A DNA stretch of 64,000 nucleotides. Source: Tubiluchus corallicola (lineage: Eukaryota > Priapulida > Priapulimorpha > Priapulimorphida > Tubiluchidae). The notes below the pieces were generated by a model. It was not told the DNA's origin. It worked only from the letters and a program-made list of their open reading frames with translations, and did not search any database. This document shows positions 62,001 to 64,000 of the stretch, piece after piece. The stretch lies in assembly GCA_030141605.1 (NCBI GenBank), contig JAQGDQ010000051.1, positions 642,628 through 706,627 of the forward strand, given 5' to 3'. How positions within the stretch are numbered: position 1 is the first letter of the stretch; each line of letters starts with the position of its first letter. The position numbers and the translations under genes are program-made.

Positions 62001-62242
62001 ATTTATACCTGTCAGATTCAAAATACGAAGCAGCAAGAATGCAGAACAGTAGAACAGCCATAAATGTAACTGCAGCATAGTAAAGAATTGGTTCCCAATG
62101 TGGCCGAGGTAGTATTCGGGCACATCTGGCTATCATCAGGCTCGGAACTGATGCAATGATAGTAAACATAAGTGGCTCTTCAAGACTCGTATAGAATATT
62201 AATGTCCGTTGAATTCTCGACATTGTAAAATCAGGAGTAAAA
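33760..62242 (-). CDS. TMEM131: TMEM131-like gene, 3' portion (11 exons)
   Basis: Eleven exons on the minus strand encode the last luminal residues, one transmembrane helix and the complete cytoplasmic tail of a TMEM131-family protein. All introns have GT-AG ends. Phases agree across all ten junctions, giving one split first codon plus 657 codons to TAA. Recognition rests on the membrane region (MSRIQRTL, ARCARILPRPHWEPILYYAA), the FDLKPV motif just after it, the acidic SSSTTTE segment, LELPY, SPPIIWDHP and a tryptophan-rich C terminus, all in the order seen in animal TMEM131. In vertebrates and worms TMEM131 sits in the early secretory pathway and helps collagen secretion: its luminal part binds collagen and its tail binds a TRAPP tethering subunit. 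The 5' exons lie beyond the right edge. Introns range from 100 bp to 8 kb and are full of transposons. Confidence 0.9.
34261..35200 (+). mobile_element. Pogo/Tigger-like element, internally deleted, in intron 10
   Basis: Inverted ends cagtaggtgc and gcacctactg are flanked by TA on both sides (34259-34260 and 35201-35202), the TA target duplication of the Tc1/mariner-pogo group. The inner part of the ends also agrees: ttattagactcatgg against the reverse complement of tgagtctataaagc. The 940 bp element keeps a transposase C-terminal frame ending KMKQPTLNEFLKVN (about 34905-34950). It fills about 70 percent of a 1.33 kb intron. The 62-codon frame at 34689-34877 is a decayed piece of the same transposase or noise. 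Confidence 0.85.
35320..35438 (-). CDS. TMEM131: TMEM131-like exon 10
   Basis: The 119 bp exon between TTTAACAG and GTAGAGTC encodes MQTSDQLGYSVCWQPSMMQN followed by a Gln/Lys-rich stretch (SQRQQKLNQRKIEQNVQ). It leaves phase 0. The sequence is not closely matched to family members I can recall, so its assignment rests on phase and position. Confidence 0.75.
35439..37640. other. Intron 9, no element recognised
   Basis: AT-rich intron sequence. A GC-richer patch at about 36495-36630 (gatcggggctgcc, cccatcccgaccctgac) stands out in base composition but is not recognised. No open frame is supported. Confidence 0.5.
37641..37838 (-). CDS. TMEM131: TMEM131-like exon 9
   Basis: The 198 bp exon between TTCAAAG and GTATTTTTT encodes VTKITAPKAVKPLNPTASPW, then GEGNPLHSPKTLEFNTDNLF and HFNGFSSTESLGLK. 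A tryptophan motif (SPWGEGN) and an F..F patch lie in an otherwise polar sequence. The acceptor lacks a strong pyrimidine tract, so this boundary is slightly less certain. Confidence 0.8.
38095..39000 (-). mobile_element. L2/CR1-like LINE 3' end with (TA)n tail
   Basis: On the minus strand about 38960-38700 encodes SFLAISVLNSRTHNIKQIKT, then NNSYRHNSFTKQAVNLWNSL and PVEIKRAESLAKLKTLIRKH, the classic C terminus of L2/CR1/Rex-type LINE polyproteins (VNLWNSLP). The untranslated region then runs to GGCAAATAAAGATATATA and a pure TA run of about 55 bp (38095-38149) that is the expanded tail of the LINE. It is strongly 5'-truncated and lies in intron 8. Confidence 0.78.
39035..39232 (-). other. Short frame with two CxxC pairs, unassigned
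   Basis: A 65-codon frame reads SRKSCELCKSKKPVKEQKIK followed by LSVCKKCNDKSRRKS. The C-x2-C, 16-residue gap, C-x2-C pattern is that of a small zinc ribbon. It sits directly upstream of the LINE fragment on the same strand, so it may be part of a LINE ORF1 zinc finger. An independent small gene is less likely, because I see no splice or promoter support. Confidence 0.35.
39536..39721 (-). CDS. TMEM131: TMEM131-like exon 8
   Basis: The 186 bp exon between TATTTATAG and GTAAGTGTT encodes DFLTDLAAQTESFAVRHMDS, then ATFPSKVSDHVSSYSSIVSS and a polar end. The SYSSIVSS stretch recalls the SYSSIVNSSSS segment of vertebrate TMEM131. Phase 1 in and phase 1 out match the neighbours. Confidence 0.84.
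40999..41035. repeat. (TA)n microsatellite
   Basis: A pure alternating AT run of about 37 bp in intron 7. No LINE coding sequence was seen next to it. Confidence 0.9.
41036..42980. other. Intron 7 spacer, nothing recognised
   Basis: AT-rich sequence with no supported frame. A CCCC-rich patch at 42680-42745 (gcgccccctaccgccc, ttgcacccaagg) differs in composition but was not identified. Confidence 0.5.
42989..44213 (-). mobile_element. Penelope-like element fragment (RT end and GIY-YIG)
   Basis: Three successive minus-strand frames fit the C-terminal half of a Penelope-like polyprotein. The frame at 44213-43998 has VNLLVHRAILLSSSKHYLNC followed by EIKNITNKASNFGLN, the segment after the RT core. 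The next (43977-43693) covers KRLVKLQYITSNHVKSISLI and a spacer. The third (43786-43412) has QLLWGIYKYNATNVAAG with RIAEHVKNP, a decayed GIY-YIG endonuclease (GIY, then RI.EH; the YIG residues are lost). A final frame at 43276-42989 (IKAFKPALSMLLSAKR) may be the tail. Frameshifts make it inactive. Confidence 0.65.
44350..44535 (+). mobile_element. Second Penelope GIY-YIG fragment, opposite strand
   Basis: On the plus strand a frame reads SEEHATYNCHGCGIHYIRQT followed by ACQFNYHTDEHKSNIV. C..C...YI.QT and R/H..EH are hallmarks of the Penelope GIY-YIG domain, where the Cys pair belongs to an upstream zinc motif. It is head to head with the minus-strand fragment that starts 140 bp to the left. 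Confidence 0.55.
44536..45186 (+). mobile_element. L2-like LINE 3' end with ATT tail
   Basis: Broken plus-strand frames give ARLVTRTKK-like and NDKASAYLKELICKYIPRTP, then FSVTAPVLWNKIPVP and FKAKFKMYIF, the standard C-terminal blocks of L2/CR1-type polyproteins (YLKEL, F...AP.LWN.LP). The 3' end has a small hairpin (agtgc 45144-45148, gcact 45155-45159), then taaaaatcaataaat and a short ATT repeat tail. It starts immediately after the Penelope fragment on the same strand. Confidence 0.72.
45187..47579. other. Intron 7 right part, no element assigned
   Basis: There is a 78-codon plus frame at 46388-46624 and a 78-codon minus frame at 47050-46814. Neither has a motif I recognise. The region 46370-47060 is somewhat less AT-rich than its surroundings and could be a decayed transposon of unknown type. 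Confidence 0.4.
47580..47602. repeat. A23 homopolymer run
   Basis: Twenty-three A in a row, just downstream of exon 7 in the gene's reading direction (a T run on the transcribed sense strand). Confidence 0.9.
47695..47805 (-). CDS. TMEM131: TMEM131-like exon 7 (IIWDHP motif)
   Basis: The 111 bp exon between TTAATAG and GTTAGCATT encodes WHHRIYTASPVSSSSSDHGK followed by ESPPIIWDHPSETANS. The serine cluster plus SPP..WD is shared with the family. The acceptor has a weak polypyrimidine tract. Confidence 0.82.
47806..48959. other. Intron 6, left part, nothing recognised
   Basis: AT-rich sequence with a C9 run at about 48446-48454. No supported frame. Confidence 0.5.
48960..50520 (+). mobile_element. 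Decayed LINE polyprotein (RT to C terminus)
   Basis: Interrupted plus-strand frames follow the order of one LINE polyprotein. ELLNLFRKCFESGLTPATWN is at about 49029-49092. A fragment around FYKVFDS (motif A) is near 49130, CNAIKSLYNDH near 49200, and LLYTDDTVLTAESPEKLQ (motif C region with TDDT) near 49385. SRALGSIIAKLYTYKGLY is in the frame at 49590, followed by ILRFWNRMMKFD, WDWNLCVNKNVKKWSYDVRD, SQFRSGVLPLNI and ENEMHFLLDCPFYN. Stops and frameshifts are frequent. The FRSGVLPLNIETGR-like end is typical of a LINE group widespread in invertebrates and fish and distinct from the CR1-like copies in this window. Confidence 0.8.
50521..51730. other. Intron 6 spacer, nothing recognised
   Basis: AT-rich sequence with short, motif-free open frames on both strands. 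Confidence 0.5.
51731..51913. repeat. Imperfect (CA)n / (CATA)n microsatellite
   Basis: About 180 bp of ca, cg and cata dinucleotide-rich repeats. It creates overlapping 62-85 codon cysteine/valine-rich open frames on the minus strand that are artefacts. Confidence 0.92.
51914..52776. other. Intron 6 right end, nothing recognised
   Basis: Ordinary AT-rich intron up to exon 6. No supported frame. Confidence 0.5.
52777..52871 (-). CDS. TMEM131: TMEM131-like exon 6 (LELPY motif)
   Basis: The 95 bp exon follows the shortest intron (100 bp), with acceptor TATATTTTAG and donor GTAAGTACT. It encodes TLELPYKLENKNREVNVRAK and SLKKKSVNKSQ. LELPY followed by a basic segment is conserved at the same place in vertebrate TMEM131. 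Confidence 0.88.
52972..53186 (-). CDS. TMEM131: TMEM131-like exon 5
   Basis: The 215 bp exon between TTTTCACAG and GTGAGAAAT encodes ILMNVRDLTPDVVTSNTLNT, then a strongly basic middle (NRKQKLKTGKAGKG) and RSKAHRRFKIDPNRAF. It enters in phase 0 and leaves two bases. No domain is recognised. Its lysine-rich composition fits the disordered tail of the family. Confidence 0.85.
54080..54177 (-). CDS. TMEM131: TMEM131-like exon 4 (SSSTTTE segment)
   Basis: The 98 bp exon between TAATTTAG and GTAAGC encodes LKQAKKQQRLVQHMEESDSS followed by STTTECSSPDSD. The basic run followed by an acidic serine/threonine cluster is one of the clearest matches to the TMEM131 tail, and the cluster looks like a casein-kinase-type phosphorylation region (inference). 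Confidence 0.88.
54381..54934. mobile_element. 554 bp inverted-repeat DNA element, TA target site
   Basis: The ends match as inverted repeats: ccgtatatatgtgtgtacaa against the reverse complement of the right end ccatatatacttatatacaa, followed by gtc on both. Both ends are flanked by TA (54379-54380 and 54935-54936). Inside are several tacaagtcgacc or tataagtcgacc repeats near both ends. No transposase frame remains. The TA site suggests mobilisation by a Tc1/mariner or pogo-type enzyme. Confidence 0.8.
54937..56234. other. Intron 3 right part, nothing recognised
   Basis: AT-rich intron sequence. No frame or repeat structure stood out. Confidence 0.5.
56235..56290. repeat. Trinucleotide-rich tract (AAC/GAC)
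   Basis: A tract of aacaacaac, agcggcgccagc, aacgacgacgatgacgac and (aac)n, ending aataaaag. It is an imperfect trinucleotide microsatellite in intron 3. Confidence 0.85.
56406..56743 (-). CDS. TMEM131: TMEM131-like exon 3 (charged tail)
   Basis: The 338 bp exon lies between a T-rich acceptor ending TTTTTTTAG and donor GTAGATAAG. It encodes a hydrophilic, probably disordered stretch: KEKPRSSSISAVNNFLRTLK, then a Lys/Glu/Arg-rich part (SRKSKLKQRRLDLEERSF) with coiled-coil-like character and a serine cluster MSPSSERRDR. The SSSISAVNNFLR segment corresponds in position to the SSEDSDITSLIEAMDKDF region of vertebrate TMEM131 only loosely. Confidence 0.85.
57441..57840 (-). repeat. Foldback copy of the 18.7 kb repeat family
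   Basis: Arms at 57441-57507 and 57774-57840 are inverted copies of 67 bp with four mismatches, around a 266 bp centre. On the minus strand the right arm plus centre is collinear with 18691-19040 (gaagaatttggtg, gagctaagc, gttgacaaagcatgtaaag, aaaagagtgtcattg). The left arm is thus a partial inverted duplicate of the element's own start. The 65-codon plus frame at 57739-57936 is antisense to the family's coding sequence. Confidence 0.85.
58030..58330 (+). repeat. Unnamed interspersed repeat, copy c
   Basis: Segments gctatcttgtcagccatctt, gtggccacattggataat, gagcaattccgtcattttgt and atttaagcatctgatatgga correspond in order to the 19540-19740 stretch (gcaatcttgctggtcattt, gtggccacaatgggcaac, gagcaattctgtaattttgt, attaagtatcagatttgga). 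In both places it follows a copy of the 18.7 kb family. Confidence 0.6.
58487..58705 (-). other. Acidic open frame, unassigned
   Basis: A 72-codon minus frame rich in Asp/Ser/Gly (SNNSDIDTGDESGLDPIHTE), with more Asp-Thr repeats in the next frame downstream. It lies within the stretch that carries the 57.4-58.3 kb repeats and may be part of the same decayed element. No family is recognised. Confidence 0.3.
59055..59900 (+). mobile_element. Pogo/Tigger-like remnant
   Basis: The sequence begins cagtcaaacctgaaaccttg after TA (59053-59054), a pogo/Tigger-type inverted terminus. A weak partner (cgggataaagaggttaaatg before acgta, near 59562-59584) may be the other end of a short derivative. At 59715-59900 a frame reads KKQAINTRSFEIFGDRLELR, then SGWLQRFKLCVGFSNKTITR and ESAGDHLLNIL. 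This is the second helix-turn-helix (CENP-B/Tc5 type) of a pogo transposase, where S.GWL.RFK.R.G and GE(S)A are signatures. The catalytic domain is missing. Confidence 0.68.
60230..60271. other. Perfect 18 bp-stem hairpin
   Basis: Left arm ttatttcacatacacaca (60230-60247) and right arm tgtgtgtatgtgaaataa (60254-60271) are perfect inverted repeats with a 6-base spacer (taattt). It lies between the pogo remnant and the ORF1-like fragment. Confidence 0.85.
60272..61085 (-). mobile_element. LINE ORF1-like fragment (decayed)
   Basis: Minus-strand frames read FSGEDKEIILIQISKLDKED, DLVSAVSSLLQSET, then STRVHNIILFGVPEKN near 60770-60720, and RILEKAKNLKN plus TVNLLGLEKWKRRK further on. The block NIILFGVPE after a basic coiled region, followed by a late basic segment, resembles the RNA-binding ORF1 protein of invertebrate LINEs (R..NI.I.G.PE). 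Stops interrupt it repeatedly. The assignment is tentative. Confidence 0.45.
61086..61573. other. Intron 2 left part, nothing recognised
   Basis: AT-rich intron next to exon 2. No supported feature. Confidence 0.5.
61574..61723 (-). CDS. TMEM131: TMEM131-like exon 2 (juxtamembrane)
   Basis: The 150 bp exon lies between TTTTTGCAG and GTAATAATA, 285 bp after the membrane exon. It encodes basic LWSDHRRKKYFQSY, then NGQTFDRSKVFDLKPVG. The F.....FDL segment just inside the membrane is conserved in animal TMEM131. The donor was chosen because it avoids an in-frame stop and fits the phase of the next exon. Confidence 0.88.
62009..62242 (-). CDS. TMEM131: TMEM131-like exon 1 of 11 in window (membrane segment)
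   Basis: Acceptor TTTTTTGCAG and donor GTATAAATC bound a 234 bp exon. It encodes FTPDFTMSRIQRTLIFYTSL, then VPSLMIARCARILPRPHWEP, then one hydrophobic helix (ILYYAAVTFMAVLLFCILAA) and SYFESDR. The PRP.WE motif just before the helix is characteristic of TMEM131 and its paralogue TMEM131L. The exon begins one base into a codon, so an upstream exon must exist beyond 64000 or in unseen sequence. Confidence 0.92.
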
Positions 62243-62529
62243 CTGCAAAAAATTGTCAACTTCTGTCAACACTATGTGACAAATGCACATAAAAAATTAG
62301 CAACATCACCTGAAAACTACACAGTCTAGTCCCATTTTTTGAAAAGTGTAGCCCTGTAGGTGTTTTTTTTCTAAAAGTGGGCAACATAGCCAATCTTATC
62401 AATTTGACTATGCTGAATTCGAAAAACACTGCTGTCACCTATTAGCAGAAAGGGGTTAGAAATGCAAAAAATGGACTCTAGGCTTTTGCACAACGTAAAT
62501 TAAATTTTTTTTTAGAAAATTAACATTAA

Positions 62530-63060
62530 GAAGCCAATATGACATCAATTCCAGAGTAGTTGATCCAAGGAACCCATTTCTGTCAATTTCATTTCAAAAA
62601 TGACAACTATTTTCAAAATGGTTGCCACGTGATTACGAAATAATATGTCGCTCATGCAGATTACAGATTAAGATTCATTTGCAAACAAAAAACAATCAAC
62701 TGGATCTTCTTGAATCCAGAAAGCTGCTACTAGCCCAAAATAATGCAAAGCGATTCACATAGCCCAATGTGTAAAAAGCATAATGGCCAACTGGATCCTG
62801 ATATAACTGCCTAGCCGAACGGTGAGGCACAACTTTGTACAACGTTAATCTGAAGTCAATCAAACATCATCCAATATGGCTGCCATTTTCAAAATGGATG
62901 AACAAGATCGATGTCTGTAATAGCTATTTTGAAAGCCATATCCTAACTGTTGGTGCAGCTACTATGATAATTTTGGTGTCTTAATATAGATTTTCAATTT
63001 CAAGGAATCAATTTCTGATGCCCAGAATTTCAAGATGGCTGCCAAAACACTTGTAACCAC
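62530..63060 (-). repeat. Unnamed interspersed repeat, copies d and e
   Basis: Read on the minus strand, 63010-62830 gives ttgaaaatctatattaagac, accaaaattatcatagtagc, ggatatggctttcaaaatag and gaaaatggcagccatattgg, the same order as copy a. A weaker second unit (62640-62540) repeats the tail (gcaaccattttgaaaatagt). Confidence 0.62.
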
Positions 63061-63754
63061 TTTTGTAATATGTTAGCTATATTGCCTGACCTAAGGAAAA
63101 TAGGACAATGACATTAGTATTTATATGTAGGTTTTAAAGCACAAGAAAACCCTCCACTTACTACCTTTTCGTATGCATGGCTTGCATTGGTAACGCTGTA
63201 TAAAACGTGTAAATTTAAACTCACACGATGACCATTAGGCACAGCCATTTTAATGGTAAGTTGTTTGAAATAAGTTTTGATAACATTAAGTAAGGTTTGG
63301 AAAAATAATCAGAGCATTCGTAGCATACATGTTGCTAATTAACTAAAATTTTAAATTAGTGTATTTTGTCAAAAAGATTAAAAATGCGTTTTTGGCTAGT
63401 AAGTGGCGCACCTTGGAGGGGGAGTCAGCGACATTTTACCAACTGGTACAAACATTTTAAATTATTAGTCTAGTTACATAAGTCTTTCCAGCAGGTAAGT
63501 GAAATGCTAAGTAATATAGATTTGCACGGAAAGCTTTTTGGGTCATAATTTAACATTGCCTTGTCTTCCCGATTTACGTGGCGTAGTGACGTCATGTAAT
63601 GGCGCAGTTGGAACAGGACTACGGAAGATTTAAAATAAAAACAAATGCCTTTCAACGCGAATACGACATGTGCATAAAATTGCTGTAAGGTTGTATAATT
63701 TTTTAAGGCGATTTTTCTGAAACCTACTGCAGGTGCCCCTTTTCTTGTCCTTGA
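63061..63754. other. Intron sequence, nothing recognised
   Basis: No exon of the TMEM131-like gene could be identified here or anywhere between 62243 and 64000. The 61-codon minus frame at 63470-63655 has no fitting splice sites or family similarity. Confidence 0.5.
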
Positions 63755-63905
63755 AAGGTCAAGGATTTAAGGTAGTACCAATATGGCTAACATTTTCCAA
63801 ATGACCGAAAAGCTGTTGCTAGAATATAAAAGCCATATCTTATGCTAAATGAAAATGTGAATGCCAGTGATTTTAGCTCTGTGAGCAATCCAGAGTTTGC
63901 TAAAA
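63755..63905 (-). repeat. Unnamed interspersed repeat, copy f
   Basis: On the minus strand the blocks gataagatatggcttttata-like, ttctagcaacagcttttcgg and tcatttggaaaatgttagcc plus atattgg match the middle and tail of copies a and d. The copy starts near the window edge, in the intron upstream of the membrane exon. Confidence 0.55.
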
Positions 63906-64000
63906 CTGTTTGAAACTAGACTTCAATTTTTGTAGAAAGATACAAAAGGTGACTTGGCCCACATAACAGAAGTACTTGTACCTTTAAAAACACTACTAGA

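Noticed and set aside
62243-64000. Upstream exon of the TMEM131-like gene
   Set aside because: The first exon begins inside a codon, so one must exist. No minus-strand frame here combines a suitable donor with family-like sequence, so it is probably beyond the window.

Overview
The window is animal nuclear DNA, AT-rich and dense in repeats. Three things support this: spliced GT-AG exons, a recognisable TMEM131-family gene (a metazoan secretory-pathway protein), and animal-type transposons (CR1/L2-like LINEs, BEL/Pao, Penelope, hAT and pogo/Tigger). I cannot name the species. A non-model marine invertebrate such as a sponge or cnidarian would fit, but that is only an impression. No rRNA, tRNA or CRISPR array was seen.

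Layout. Positions 1-14150 are one large satellite field built from a ~34-35 bp monomer. The first 8.7 kb is a young higher-order array with a ~826 bp unit (ten copies of a marker segment). The rest is older and more diverged, and changes orientation at about 8768, 9881 and 13276. Positions 14203-15552 hold a CR1-like LINE that has lost its reverse transcriptase core. From 15.5 to 22.2 kb I see no gene, only a degenerate repeat family near 18.7-19.9 kb. Positions 22221-30170 are a broken 6.1 kb BEL/Pao element on the minus strand. Its left LTR is split by a nested CR1-like LINE (22326-24175) with an intact 480-codon reverse-transcriptase frame. From 30.2 to 33.7 kb the sequence is intergenic, with an internally deleted hAT element (32415-33130, perfect 8 bp target duplication).

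The one host gene lies on the minus strand. Eleven exons between 62242 and 33760 encode the transmembrane segment and the whole cytoplasmic tail of a TMEM131-like protein. They tile in a single frame over 657 codons to a stop. The 5' part lies beyond the right edge. Its introns carry most of the remaining elements: a 940 bp pogo derivative filling most of one intron, an L2-like LINE with a (TA)n tail, Penelope fragments on both strands, a second L2-like LINE end, a decayed LINE at 49-50.5 kb, a TA-flanked inverted-repeat element, a 67 bp-arm foldback, a pogo remnant and a LINE ORF1-like fragment. An unnamed degenerate interspersed repeat occurs both in and outside the gene.

I found no clear new multi-gene system. 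The most unusual signals are the satellite architecture, the covarying 3' hairpin shared by two CR1-like LINEs, the flank-plus-LTR duplications at both ends of the BEL element, and the tryptophan-motif array in the TMEM131 tail.
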